Assembly: GCA_965205155.1 (NCBI GenBank)
Contig: OZ242033.1
Span: 310,001-374,000 of the forward strand
Length of the DNA: 64,000 nucleotides
Reading direction: 5' to 3'
Origin: Aldehydirespirator sp965205155
Lineage (GTDB): Bacteria > Actinomycetota > Acidimicrobiia > Acidimicrobiales > Aldehydirespiratoraceae
Shown here: in pieces, positions 1 to 8,916 of the stretch
Numbering within the stretch: position 1 is the first letter of the stretch
Layout of the letters: each line of letters opens with the position of its first letter
Translations under genes and position numbers: made by a program
Notes under the pieces: model-generated
What the model was told of the DNA's origin: nothing
Database searches by the model: none
What the model saw: only the letters and a program-made list of their open reading frames with translations

Positions 1-1
1 G

Positions 2-454
2 ACCTTCTATCAGATGATCTTCAAGTTCCAGCTAGGCCTACACAAGGACTGCGCAGGAACCGTGTTGGCCCTTCCGCGTGCGGTGTGGAACTCCTGGCAG
101 CCACATCTCGGTCGACCGGAGCTGCAGGATGATCCTCATGATCCGACACTCCGATCATTGCTTCGTCCGAAGGGCGTCGGGCTAACCGACGAAGCGACGG
201 CCTGGATTCTCGTATTCGACACCGATCACACGAGAGGCGTCTCACCCAACCCGTTGGTCATCGACATGGTGATCGAGACGGATACGCCGACGCTGCTGCA
301 CTACGCGTTCGACGTCGCACCAGATGCCGCCTTTGGAGGCGGCGCGACCGAGCGTCTGTACACGGACATATGCCGCAGGATGCTCGGCTTGTGGCCCGAG
401 CTGCTGCGAGTTGTGTCAGAGGACGACGACCCGCCTGCGCAGAACGACGCGTAG
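2..454 (+). CDS. Hypothetical protein, possibly 5'-truncated by window edge
   Basis: The reading frame is open from the first bases of the window, so the true start may lie outside; the first ATG seen is at 14. From that ATG the product is 146 residues, mildly acidic, with no signal peptide, membrane segment or motif I recognise. Its codon use is that of a real GC-rich gene (third positions G/C rich), and the opposite-strand frames look like shadows. The stop is at 454, followed by about 310 bases without a convincing gene before the convergent OLD-like ATPase. Function unknown. Confidence 0.55.
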   Translation, partial: TFYQMIFKFQLGLHKDCAGTVLALPRAVWNSWQPHLGRPELQDDPHDPTLRSLLRPKGVGLTDEATAWILVFDTDHTRGVSPNPLVIDMVIETDTPTLLHYAFDVAPDAAFGGGATERLYTDICRRMLGLWPELLRVVSEDDDPPAQNDA

Positions 455-765
455 CAGCACCGATTGGACCTGCATCCCTGCCACAGCTGCGCCGATTGCG
501 CTGGGAAACTGAACGATAGGGGTTGGTGTCCAACGCAGGTTCAAACAGCGAAGCTCGTGCGCCCTACAAGGTCGACGCGTCCAATCGGATGGCCGCAGAG
601 CTATGCCTGCGCAGGGCCAACCTGACACGAGCCGAGGTGGATGCTACGGACCTCACTGGAGCCGACCTCGCAGACCTCATCACCATCCCAGCGCCCGATG
701 CTAGCCCCGGAGAGCTGCACGCCTACCAGAACTGGCATGGGCTACGAGACTGTGCTGATCGGGCT
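455..765. other. Intergenic stretch, no convincing gene
   Basis: About 310 bases between two convergent genes. A plus-strand frame opens with GTG at 523 and its first 70 residues contain a weak pentapeptide-like patch (ANLTRAEVDATDLTGADLADL region, about residues 33-53). However, the frame then runs antisense through the end of the ATPase gene, so a complete gene is not supported. It could be a gene remnant. No terminator hairpin was recognised. Confidence 0.4.
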
Positions 766-2649
766 TCAATCCACCGTAGCGTCGGCGCGTTCGTCGTCCG
801 GTTGGTCATTGCCGAAGACCTCGTCAAGAATGTCAAAGACGACCTTGAACTCCTCGAAGTCCTCGCGAGTGCCGTTGGTGCACATCCAATCGCAGAGGTT
901 CGCCTTCTTCTGATCGTCATGGATCGTCCAAACATCCGGAATCTCATGTTCTGTTCCTTGCACGATCTTAGTGTGCGCCTTGTCAACATCAAAAAGCGCC
1001 ACATCATGATCGCGTGCTTGTTCCAACGCAGCCTTGCCGAACAGATTCTCGATGCCTCGTCTCACGGGCGAATCCTCTAGGAGTGGGAGTTGCCGCTGGA
1101 AGGCTCTTCCTCGATCAACCGGATCACGATTCTGGTCACAATCGAAGAGGCACAATATCTTCATAGGAAGTAGGTCGCTTAGTGGTGGTTGCAGATGCTT
1201 CCAGGTGTTCGAGAGTCTGCCTGCGCCTCCCGCATCTCTAATGTCGATTCTCTGCAGGATTTCTTCGCGTCCCAGCAGTTGAGCAGCCCTATGAACATAT
1301 CGCACGTCAGTCACACCCTCAACAAACACGGTCGGTATCGACACGTTGTCAATCGCTGCACGTATGTCTCGCGAGAACATCTGGGTCTGAGTGAAGGCAG
1401 CATACGCGCTGCCAAATTCGCTGAATTCTTCAGGACTGATGCGTTGTGCCTCAGGAAGCCTATACAGTTCGAATGCGTCTGATCCGAGGGTCTTCGCCAT
1501 ACCGAGCACCACCAGTGGCGCATGGGTCGTTATGATGAATTGCACCTTGGGAAACAGTTTAATCAACGCAGGAAGAATCTCGTATTGGTGAACTGCATGC
1601 AGGTGAAGGTCGACCTCATCTACCACGACTATGCCACGGATATCTTCTGTGTTCGAAGACATAGAACTAGAGAGGTCGTTATCGCGCAGAATCGAAAGGC
1701 AGAAATTCAATAGTGCGACTTGGCCACTAGAGAGTTGGAAGACGTTTGGAACTAGTTGTCCTGAGTCCGATTGAATCGAAACCAGCCTGTTATTGCGCCT
1801 GCCGATCCCGAAACGGGCATCGTCCCGTTGCAACAGGGTTCGGAGCACTTGGATTACTGACTCATATAGAGTCGTCGCGTCACCAGAGAACCCAGCAAAT
1901 ATGGCAACGGGTACGGTACTGTCACCCTCGGCAGGCATATTCCAATTGACAGTTCGTAATTCATAGGCTGCTCGATCATAGAGCACGTCGTACAGCCAAT
2001 CTCTATTCTCGTGTAACGTCGACAAGGACACGATTCTCCGATTAGTGGCTCCAATCAACCGCGCGACTTCAAGGTGTCGAGCATGCCCAACAAGATTGTC
2101 TAGATTCAACCACGCTGGATCCTCATACCGATCAGATGGAAAATACAGCGCGCACCCCTTGTCGTATGCAGCCTTAACTTGTGAGATCACCTCCGGATTT
2201 CCAGGATTGCTGGTCACATATGACTGATAGCTGTCGACTCCGTCCGGAGCGAGTTGCTCCCATAGTGGTTCCGCGTCGTTCTCACGCACGGCGTCAGGAG
2301 CTTCTGAGTAGTTCTGCTTGTCTCGGCCAAGGCGCAGCTCCTGCGTGTAGAATCCGGCATCAAAGTCAGCACGGGCAAAGTAGTAGTCACAGAATGATCG
2401 AATATATGTCCCGCTTCGGAGCTTATAGACCTTGCCTTCTTCGACTTCTCTGCTTTCTGGATATGCGGCATCTCTAGCCTCAAGCAGTCCATTGACGATG
2501 TGTGACAAGAGAACTGTCTTGCCAGACCCGTTCTCGCCTACAAGCACGACAGGCTTAGGAACATCTGCATCGCTGAACGGAAACGCTAGATCGATGTTGT
2601 CGATTGGCCCGTAATTCCTGAGTTGTAGTCGTCTCACATACATCAGCAA
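766..2649 (-). CDS. OLD-family-like AAA ATPase with C-terminal TOPRIM domain
   Basis: 627 residues from a TTG at 2649; an ATG two codons later (2643) is an equally good start. The N-terminal ABC/SMC-type ATPase domain has Walker A GENGSGKT at residues 38-45 and a Walker B/D-loop VVVDEVDLHLH near residue 350, followed by IITTHAP. The C-terminal third has the TOPRIM signature: FVEGVTD near 448 and LFDCDQ near 505, giving the conserved Glu and DxD that bind metal. OLD-family proteins of this layout are ATP-dependent nucleases that often act in phage defence. There is no obvious UvrD-like partner (as in Gabija) next to it. The gene is visibly AT-richer than its neighbours, which suggests transfer. 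Nuclease activity is inferred, not shown. Confidence 0.82.
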   Translation of the reverse strand: MLMYVRRLQLRNYGPIDNIDLAFPFSDADVPKPVVLVGENGSGKTVLLSHIVNGLLEARDAAYPESREVEEGKVYKLRSGTYIRSFCDYYFARADFDAGFYTQELRLGRDKQNYSEAPDAVRENDAEPLWEQLAPDGVDSYQSYVTSNPGNPEVISQVKAAYDKGCALYFPSDRYEDPAWLNLDNLVGHARHLEVARLIGATNRRIVSLSTLHENRDWLYDVLYDRAAYELRTVNWNMPAEGDSTVPVAIFAGFSGDATTLYESVIQVLRTLLQRDDARFGIGRRNNRLVSIQSDSGQLVPNVFQLSSGQVALLNFCLSILRDNDLSSSMSSNTEDIRGIVVVDEVDLHLHAVHQYEILPALIKLFPKVQFIITTHAPLVVLGMAKTLGSDAFELYRLPEAQRISPEEFSEFGSAYAAFTQTQMFSRDIRAAIDNVSIPTVFVEGVTDVRYVHRAAQLLGREEILQRIDIRDAGGAGRLSNTWKHLQPPLSDLLPMKILCLFDCDQNRDPVDRGRAFQRQLPLLEDSPVRRGIENLFGKAALEQARDHDVALFDVDKAHTKIVQGTEHEIPDVWTIHDDQKKANLCDWMCTNGTREDFEEFKVVFDILDEVFGNDQPDDERADATVD

Positions 2650-3285
2650 GCCCTGCCTCTACTTCATGCTGTGCAAACCACGAATGACATCCTTGTGATG
2701 CTAGTCCGCAGGCGTGGCCACCACACGCGCGAAAGCGACCGTCCCTCCCGGCCATCTAGTAGGTGCGCGGCCAGACCCGCAACGTTCATGGCAGCGCACC
2801 AGCACCACCGCCCTCGCCGAGGCCGCTGAGCGGCCGAGGAACTTGCTCCCGGTGACGGCCGCAGCTACGGTGCCCGCCGCCAGAGAACGTCGGGATTCGC
2901 CAATCCCGTTTAGCAACTGGAACCCACCGCGGGTGGGGCCTCGCCATGGCTCCCTCCGGTCCGGTGCAAGGCGTTCTCTGGCAAGAAGGCCCAAACCCGC
3001 TCCGGCGGGGCCACCTATGCCGAGAACAGCCATAGGCCAGGCCATACCTCCGGCACCTCACTGCGCGCCGCCACGAGCGCGTTCGATGCTCCGGGATCGC
3101 TGAGAACGCTTCCAGAATTAGGCAACCAGCCAGAGATTCATAGGCAACAATTCTTGAGGGGCAGCAAACGTCGAGGTCAGGGCTACTCACGAAGCCACCA
3201 CAGTTTCCAGCACCGACGCGGGATGGCTGCACGGCACGCAGTCCGGGCTGTGGTCAGCTCCAAGGCCCGCTCGCGTGGCGCCCGG
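2650..3285. other. Intergenic stretch without a supported gene
   Basis: About 635 bases between two minus-strand genes. Overlapping frames occur on both strands but none has a ribosome site, family resemblance or clean codon pattern. A small perfect hairpin is present at 2891-2908 (CGGGATT, four-base loop, AATCCCG, then TTT), which could be a weak terminator or the trace of a lost gene. I see nothing else in it. Confidence 0.45.
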
Positions 3286-4560
3286 TCAGGGACCCAGGAG
3301 GGTGACGGGCACGACGGCTATGTCGTCGACCGTCTCGAAGGCTCGCCCCGCCGCAGTCAGCACGATCAGGCGCGAGGGCTCGCCGGCCTGCTGGGTGTCC
3401 ACCTTGCTGCGAACCCGGCGCAGGGACTCGACGGCTGAGGCTATGGCGTCGGTGCCGCCGAGCTTGATCTCCACCGCCGCCCAGTCGCCAGCGCCACGAG
3501 TGATGATGGCGTCGGCCTCGAGGTTCTTGGAGTCGCGGTAGTAGCGAACTTCCGCTCCCGCCGTTTGCGCGTAGACCCGCAGGTCGCGCACCGCCAGAGA
3601 CTCGAACAGCAGCCCCAGGGCGGCGAGGTCGGTCCGAAGACCCGCGGGAGAGGCCCGCAGCGCGGCCGCCGCCAGCGACGGATCGGCGAAGTAGCGCTTG
3701 GGCGTCGACCGAAGCGTCGCGCTGCTGCGCAGGTGGGTGGACCACGCGGGCAGCGGCTCGATCACGAACACCTCCTCCAGGCGTTCCAGGTACCTTCTCA
3801 CGGTGTCCCGGTCCGACGGTCCGCCCGTGTTGGCCGTGTCGGCTATCAGGGTCCTCGCCGAGGCCGAAGTGCCCTCGTTGCGGGCCAGAGAATAGATCAG
3901 GGCCAGCATCTTCGGCGGATCGTGGGTGACCTCGCCACCCCGGAGATCCACCATCGCCACGTCCCGCAGATAGTCGCCCAGACGGGCGCCCGCATCGGCG
4001 GGATCCAGCGCGGTGAAGCGAGGGAACCCGCCCCGGCACACCAACTCGGCTACTCGCAGCAGATCGGATTCCGCAGGATCGGCACGGCACGGCCCGCCGC
4101 CCAGCAGACCGCTGAGAGAGATGCGTCCGGTCGAGTCTCCCGACTCGAACAGCGACATCGGGCGCATCCGCAGCCGCGCCACCCGGCCCGCGCCGCTGTG
4201 GTCGGTGATGGTGTAGGTCGGGCGGATCGATCCGGCCAGGATGAACTGCCCGTTGAGGGCCCGGTCGTCGCAGGCGTGGCGCATCGCGTTCCAGACCCCG
4301 TCGGCAAGGTGCCACTCGTCCAGCAGCCGGGGGGTGTCGCCCACCAAGAACGCGGCGGGGTCGGCCTCCAGCCTGATGCTCGTCGATGGGAGTTCGTCGA
4401 ACCGCACGACGCTGTTGGCGAAGCGCCTGCCCGTCCACGTCTTGCCGCACGCCCTGGGGCCTTCCACCGCTACCGCGGGAGACGACCTCAAAGAGTCCAC
4501 CATCTGCTGGTCCACAACCCGAGGCCTGTATCCGTCCGGCACCTCGCACCCCATCTCCAT
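3286..4560 (-). CDS. AAA_14/DUF4143-type ATPase
   Basis: 424 residues from the ATG at 4560. A longer frame begins at 4590 but would put coding sequence over the promoter repeats. The N-terminal P-loop is degenerate but recognisable (VEGPRACGKTWT), followed by LDEWHLA in the Walker B position and FILAGSIRPTY as sensor 1. The C-terminal DUF4143 part ends in a nuclease-like fold: LEADAIITRGAGDWAAVEIKLGG resembles the D-(E/V)xK pattern of PD-(D/E)XK enzymes seen in this family (E, then EIK). The family is widespread and poorly characterised, often linked to mobile and defence regions. The gene stands alone and appears to be transcribed from a leaderless, repeat-bearing promoter, which suggests autoregulation. 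Confidence 0.85.
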   Translation of the reverse strand: MEMGCEVPDGYRPRVVDQQMVDSLRSSPAVAVEGPRACGKTWTGRRFANSVVRFDELPSTSIRLEADPAAFLVGDTPRLLDEWHLADGVWNAMRHACDDRALNGQFILAGSIRPTYTITDHSGAGRVARLRMRPMSLFESGDSTGRISLSGLLGGGPCRADPAESDLLRVAELVCRGGFPRFTALDPADAGARLGDYLRDVAMVDLRGGEVTHDPPKMLALIYSLARNEGTSASARTLIADTANTGGPSDRDTVRRYLERLEEVFVIEPLPAWSTHLRSSATLRSTPKRYFADPSLAAAALRASPAGLRTDLAALGLLFESLAVRDLRVYAQTAGAEVRYYRDSKNLEADAIITRGAGDWAAVEIKLGGTDAIASAVESLRRVRSKVDTQQAGEPSRLIVLTAAGRAFETVDDIAVVPVTLLGP

Positions 4561-4615
4561 ACCGCAGATTATACCCGAGTGATACCGCAAATAATACTCG
4601 ATCTATACCGCAGAA
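4559..4615 (-). promoter_or_regulatory. Leaderless promoter overlapped by 23-bp-spaced repeats
   Basis: ATACCGCA recurs at 4559, 4582 and 4605, an exact 23-base period (about two helical turns). The first two units agree over most of their length. On the minus strand a perfect TATAAT lies at 4573-4568, seven bases before the ATG at 4560, so the transcript would begin at or next to the start codon with no Shine-Dalgarno. Phased repeats over a promoter suggest an operator for a multimeric repressor, perhaps the ATPase itself. Confidence 0.55.
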
Positions 4616-4786
4616 TGAACACCTAGCCCTAGATGGCGGTGCTCACCGCCGGCGACCGCGTCCGCCTTCGCCCAAGCCACTGCAAGAAAAGGGAGTGACG
4701 CCACGGACCAACTGCTACATTGCACGAAAGGATATGGACTATAATCCACAAACCATAGCCTGCACGACCGCCAGCCTCATCGCTTC

Positions 4787-5200
4787 GTGCATCCCAACGC
4801 GTTCGTCCGTGGGCTGAGCGGTCGCCCGGCCGCGGCGGCTGACCCCTCGTGTGCCGCAGGCACGCTGCGCGAACTGTCAAACGAGCCCTACCGGTGGGAG
4901 GTTCACGCCGTTATCGCCGGGCACCCCAACTGTCCCGAGGATGTCATGGAGATGTACCAGTTCGATGAGGACGAGGACATCCGGTTCGCGCTGTTCGCCA
5001 ACCCCAGCTGCCCGCCGGAGATGCGAGAGGAACTCGCCGAGAGCTGGTCTGTTGATGTGCGCCGGCGCGGCGCTGCCAGCCCGTGGTGTCGACCCGAACT
5101 GCTCAACGAACTGGCCTCGGACCCCGACGAACGGGTAAGGCGAGCTGTGGCCAACAACCCCAACACACCGCTGCCTTCGCTGGCGCAACTCGCTCGCTAA
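4787..5200 (+). CDS. Leucine-rich-repeat-variant (LRV)-like small protein
   Basis: 137 residues from a GTG at 4787. It shows repeats of about 24 residues with the pattern A.HPNCPEDVM, ANPSCPPEMREEL, SPWCRPELLNELA, ANNPNTPLPSLAQLA. Each joins an (A/S)xxP turn to a short amphipathic helix, as in LRV or variant HEAT-like repeats. Such proteins are probably binding scaffolds. It is followed after 38 bases by a strong GC hairpin. No secretion signal. The partner is unknown. Confidence 0.7.
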   Translation: MHPNAFVRGLSGRPAAAADPSCAAGTLRELSNEPYRWEVHAVIAGHPNCPEDVMEMYQFDEDEDIRFALFANPSCPPEMREELAESWSVDVRRRGAASPWCRPELLNELASDPDERVRRAVANNPNTPLPSLAQLAR

Positions 5201-5238
5201 GACTTATCCGGCCTCTGCGACAATCACGCAACAACGAA

Positions 5239-5272
5239 CCGCCCCCGCGGCGCGGTCGGGCCGCGGGGGCGG
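5239..5272 (+). terminator. Strong GC hairpin, probable terminator
   Basis: A 13-base perfect stem (5239-5251 with 5260-5272; CCGCCCCCGCGGC against its complement) closes an 8-base loop. It sits 38 bases after the LRV-like gene and 50 before the HNH gene. There is no U tract, as is common for terminators in GC-rich actinobacteria. Confidence 0.65.
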
Positions 5273-5321
5273 CCGATGTAGGTCGGGAATTCCTGGGACA
5301 CTGACCGGATAGGTTGGCGTC

Positions 5322-6311
5322 GTGCGATCGCTGAGCGATCTTGTCGACCTCACGGAGGCGCAGGCGCGGTCGCAATGGGGCAAGGTCTTGCGACGACAAC
5401 GGAGGCCTCGTCAGGAGCCGTTCACGCCGGTGGAGGTCATCTTGTGCTACGGGCTGTTCAGGCTGGTTGATCCGCACCGCTACCGCGGAAGCTCAGCCGA
5501 CCAGGCGCCGCCGATCGTGCACACGTTGTCCAGCCTGTTCAAGCGGACGCCCGGGTCCATCACCAGCAAGATGAAGAACCTCGACGGCTCGCTGTCCCAC
5601 TCGGGCGCGAATGAGTGGCGATTCTTCGCCGAGATGTCCGTCGACGTCCGTCCGTTTCCCAGGCTGTACGACCGCGTGCTGCTCGCAGCGCGAGACATGG
5701 GGATTGGACCGGAGCGCCTGCCTGACTTCCTCGCGTTGGAGGGTTCCGGTGACTTCGACCTTCTCGGCCAAGAAGAACTGGCCCGACACACCCTGGATGA
5801 AGTTGTCGCGATCCGGGCCGCGAGACACCGTGCTCGGCTATTGGCCGACGACGCCTCCACCACGCGGTTGGCGGAACATGAGGTGCGTCTAGGACAGCAC
5901 CGATTCGCGAGGAACGTCCTGGCCAACTACGGCAACAGCTGCGCATTCTGCGGGTTCGCGCCCCGATCACTTCCCAGACACAAACTGCTGGTGGCCTCTC
6001 ACATCAAGCCGTGGGCCGTCTGCAACGACAAAGAGCGCTTGGACGAGCGCAACGGCGTAGCGGCATGCGGGGTGCACGACGCCGCCTTCGACACCGGGCT
6101 CATCATGGTGAACGGCGGGCTACGCGTGCACCGTGCACAGCGGCTGGAGATCAGCGCGCGTGACGACCCCGGCGTGGATCGCTACTTCGGGCAGGTCCTC
6201 CGCACCAAGCTTGTGCTACCGAGCGGCGCGATCGCGCCGGACAGCGCCTACCTGAAGTGGCACCGCGAGAACGTCTACGTTGGCAGCGGACCGGCCAAAG
6301 CGACTGAGTAG
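5322..6311 (+). CDS. HNH endonuclease (HNH_2-type, restriction-like)
   Basis: 329 residues from a GTG at 5322. The C-terminal domain has the HNH_2 layout: CAFCGF, then VASHIKPWAVC (first His), ERLDERNGVAACGVHDAAFDTG (Asn and second His), then a beta-rich tail. The N-terminal 200 residues are helical and resemble the accessory part of many putative restriction or McrA-like endonucleases. It has no adjacent methyltransferase, so it may be a stand-alone modification-dependent nuclease. It ends 40 bases before a convergent gene. Confidence 0.85.
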   Translation: MRSLSDLVDLTEAQARSQWGKVLRRQRRPRQEPFTPVEVILCYGLFRLVDPHRYRGSSADQAPPIVHTLSSLFKRTPGSITSKMKNLDGSLSHSGANEWRFFAEMSVDVRPFPRLYDRVLLAARDMGIGPERLPDFLALEGSGDFDLLGQEELARHTLDEVVAIRAARHRARLLADDASTTRLAEHEVRLGQHRFARNVLANYGNSCAFCGFAPRSLPRHKLLVASHIKPWAVCNDKERLDERNGVAACGVHDAAFDTGLIMVNGGLRVHRAQRLEISARDDPGVDRYFGQVLRTKLVLPSGAIAPDSAYLKWHRENVYVGSGPAKATE

Positions 6312-6351
6312 TCCGGAAGGCCCGCTGGCTAGGTGGCCGTATCCGTGGCCC

Positions 6352-7530
6352 TTATGGCTGGCCGTTGTCCCGGATTTCGATGCGAATCGTTCTGTTGCCG
6401 GACGCGGGGACGTAGTGGGTGCCCGGGTCGATCCGAATCTTGAACACCTCGCGCCGCTCGACCAGATCGTCGTCCACGATTGCGACCCCTATGGCCGCAC
6501 GGTCAAGCCCCTGCGGGATCGTGACAGTCCCCCTGCATATGCCGACGGCATGCACCTCGCAGAGTCCAGCCGTGCGGAAGTCCGCGCCCTGCGTGGCCCG
6601 CCTGTCCGCATCGGGGGGAAGTCCGACGGCCACGCTGCCGGCGGAGTGGACGGTGTACTGGACCACAGTGTCGACCTGGGCATACTCGCTGAGCCTGACG
6701 ATCAGGTCGCGGGAGTTCCCGCCCCGCCTCTCCCGGACAGCCACATCCGACTTGACGAACTCGAGGGTGGGGGGACTCCAACGCATGAGGGCGCCCTCAC
6801 GCGCCTGCTGGGCCTCCAGGCGGTTCGGGGACTCGGCGGCCGGGGCGGCCTCCCGCGCCTGTTGGGGCGCCGGACAGGTGCAGGTCGGGCCGTCCGCCCC
6901 AGCCGGAACATCGTCGTCGTCCATTATCAGGATGACGAGCCCGGAATAGGTCGGCCGCCCGTCGCTCAGGCGATTCTGCTTCGCGGCGGCCATCGTCGCC
7001 ATGAGCCGGTACTTGGCGGTCCTCTCGTCCGGCAAGAGGTTGATCTCCAGTCTCTCCCGCTCGCCTTCGTCGATGTCGTCGCCCACGACGGTGACGCTCT
7101 CGGCGACCTCGGTCTCTCCGGCGGGGATGACACTCGTGCAGGCCATCGTCCCGTACCGCTGATGCCAACTGCACACGGAGTTGGTCGTGCCGATCCTGAA
7201 GTCCTCGCCGCGAGTGGCCGTGGAGTAGACCGACGACTCGGGCTCTCCCTTGCTCTGGTAGTAGTACGCGAATGCGGTGTCGGTCTCCAGGGGAGAACTG
7301 AGGGTGAAAGTGACCTGAACGGCGCGGCTCGTGCCCGCATCCCCCTCCTGAACCTGAACGTAGTTGTCGTCGGGGTGTGCTTTGCTGCCGCCGACCATCA
7401 GGATGGGCGGCTCCTCCGCGGCGACGCCGGACGGGACGAAGGACCAGACAAACACAACGACGGCGAGCAGGGTCAGGGCTCCGACCCCCGCTCGTCGGAG
7501 AATAGGCCTCGAAGTCATCACGGCTGCCAT
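6352..7530 (-). CDS. Secreted Calx-beta-like repeat protein
   Basis: 392 residues, started at the ATG at 7530 because GGAGGT lies six bases upstream. A longer frame to 7590 would bury that site. An N-terminal signal segment (RRAGVGALTLLAVVVFVWSF, then A-A-E-E) is followed by two Calx-beta-type modules, about residues 40-190 and 230-390, each with the hallmark ending VVGDDIDEGERERLEI or IVDDDLVERREVFKIRI and acidic Ca-binding turns. Cys pairs (CSWHQ..C, CTCPAP, GLCEVHAVGIC) suggest disulfides outside the cell. A proline/alanine/glutamine-rich linker joins the modules. It is probably a calcium-stabilised adhesion or surface protein; the ligand is unknown. Confidence 0.75.
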   Translation of the reverse strand: MAAVMTSRPILRRAGVGALTLLAVVVFVWSFVPSGVAAEEPPILMVGGSKAHPDDNYVQVQEGDAGTSRAVQVTFTLSSPLETDTAFAYYYQSKGEPESSVYSTATRGEDFRIGTTNSVCSWHQRYGTMACTSVIPAGETEVAESVTVVGDDIDEGERERLEINLLPDERTAKYRLMATMAAAKQNRLSDGRPTYSGLVILIMDDDDVPAGADGPTCTCPAPQQAREAAPAAESPNRLEAQQAREGALMRWSPPTLEFVKSDVAVRERRGGNSRDLIVRLSEYAQVDTVVQYTVHSAGSVAVGLPPDADRRATQGADFRTAGLCEVHAVGICRGTVTIPQGLDRAAIGVAIVDDDLVERREVFKIRIDPGTHYVPASGNRTIRIEIRDNGQP

Positions 7531-7669
7531 CTGAACACCTCCCTGACGGGACCCGGCGCCCGTCGGAAACTCCACCGATACCTGACTCATGTCCGTACAC
7601 GCGCCGATCTTTTCGGCCCTCGTCGCGGTCGATGCGTTCGAGCCGCGTCACCACCATCAGACCGGACGG

Positions 7670-8383
7670 CTACGCGGCGGCGGACATGAAGTTGCGGTAG
7701 AGCTGTTGGGCGTCGGAGACGAAGCCGTCCATGTGGCGGTCGGCGTCGGCTGCGAGAGGTTCGATGGAGCCGGGGCCCAGGGTCGACTCCAGCGCCTGGC
7801 GGTAGGCGGGGATCTCGCCCCAGTTGCGGACGGTGTCGTCCTCGACCTCCACGTGGTACTGCATCGACCAGGCCCGCTCGCCCACCCGCATGGCCTGGAC
7901 TCGGCACACCGGGGAGCTGGCCAGCACCACTGCGTCCTCCGGCGGCTGGGCCACGGCCACCGAATGCCACTGCAGCGCGTGCTGTTGCTGGGCCATCTGG
8001 TCGAAGATCGGGTCGGCCCGGCCCTCGGGCGTGAGCTCGACCGGCAGCACCCCTATCTCGGGCGGGCGCTGCGGCCCGCACGTGCCGCCCAGGGCGTCGG
8101 CCAGAAGCTGGTGGCCGAGGCACACCCCCAGGAACGGGCGCTGAAGCTCGCGCACCCAGCGGCGGATGGCCTGCTTCTCGGGCACCAGCCACGGGTGCTC
8201 CTCCACGTCCCACACGTCCATCGGACCGCCCATGACCCACATGGCGTCGTAGTCCTCCAGCGGTGGGATGGGCTCGCCCTCGTCGAGCTCGACCGCGGTC
8301 CACTCGACGCCGTCGTCCCTCAGGAAGTCACGCAGGCGGCCAGGATGCTCGCAGTCGATGTGCTGGAGCACGAGCAATCGCAT
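7670..8383 (-). CDS. Class I glutamine amidotransferase-like protein
   Basis: 237 residues. It has the nucleophile elbow PFLGVCLGHQLLADALGG near residues 84-99, with Cys as nucleophile, and MQYHVEVE near 195 supplying the catalytic His and Glu. An upstream oxyanion strand VMGGPMDVWD is present. Its length matches stand-alone GATase1 proteins such as the GMP-synthase-like or gamma-glutamyl-polyamine hydrolase-like group. No synthase partner is adjacent, so hydrolysis of a gamma-glutamyl or amide compound is possible. It is divergent from the small membrane gene at 8536. Confidence 0.85.
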   Translation of the reverse strand: MRLLVLQHIDCEHPGRLRDFLRDDGVEWTAVELDEGEPIPPLEDYDAMWVMGGPMDVWDVEEHPWLVPEKQAIRRWVRELQRPFLGVCLGHQLLADALGGTCGPQRPPEIGVLPVELTPEGRADPIFDQMAQQQHALQWHSVAVAQPPEDAVVLASSPVCRVQAMRVGERAWSMQYHVEVEDDTVRNWGEIPAYRQALESTLGPGSIEPLAADADRHMDGFVSDAQQLYRNFMSAAA

Positions 8384-8535
8384 CCGACGACGCTACCGCG
8401 GCCGCACACACCGCACCCTGATCGGACAGCACCCCGCCGACGGCGGCCTCAACCGAAACGCCGCGGCCCCACTCGGCGCACCCCGATCAGGCAGTAACCT
8501 CCAGCCGAAGCATTCAACGCACGGAGGACGGCTGC

Positions 8536-8877
8536 GTGAGGGAACTGCTGCTCGAGGGTCGGGTGTCCTGGCGCTCGGAGAGGTCAGAGCGGGGAAGGAC
8601 ACTGTCACTGGGGCCGACAAGTATCTCGAGGATTTTCGGGCTGCGCCGGATCATGGCCGCACTCAGCTTCGCCGCGGTCACAACCCTGGTAGTGGCGCTC
8701 GTCGCGCTGGCCGCGGGAGCAGTGGCCGCCAGTCTCGGCGCCCGCTGGATGGCCAGGCGCAGGGAGCAGGGACTGGACGATCCCATCGACGTCGTGCAGC
8801 AGCGGGTCCGGGAGGCCAGGGAGTGGATCGACGCCCGACGATCGTCACAGGACAACGCCCCCGGCAGCCACCTATAA
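8536..8877 (+). CDS. Small single-pass membrane protein, unknown
   Basis: 113 residues from the GTG at 8536, supported by GGAGG nine bases upstream (8523-8527). One strong transmembrane helix (about residues 42-68, AALSFAAVTTLVVALVALAAGAVAASLGA) is followed by a basic patch WMARRREQ and a short amphipathic helix DVVQQRVREAREWIDAR. A frame of similar size runs on the other strand, but it lacks a ribosome site. Function unknown. Confidence 0.6.
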   Translation: MRELLLEGRVSWRSERSERGRTLSLGPTSISRIFGLRRIMAALSFAAVTTLVVALVALAAGAVAASLGARWMARRREQGLDDPIDVVQQRVREAREWIDARRSSQDNAPGSHL

Positions 8878-8916
8878 CGAACAGGGCCGGGTCGCGCCCG
8901 CCGACGGCGCGGTGTC

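Noticed and set aside
523..1080. 185-codon plus-strand frame with a pentapeptide-like patch
   Set aside because: Most of it runs antisense through the end of the OLD-like gene, whose domain structure is clear; only a remnant before 765 is possible.
3254..4626. Long frames opposite and alongside the DUF4143 gene
   Set aside because: Arg/Pro/Gly-rich shadow translations without motifs or ribosome sites.
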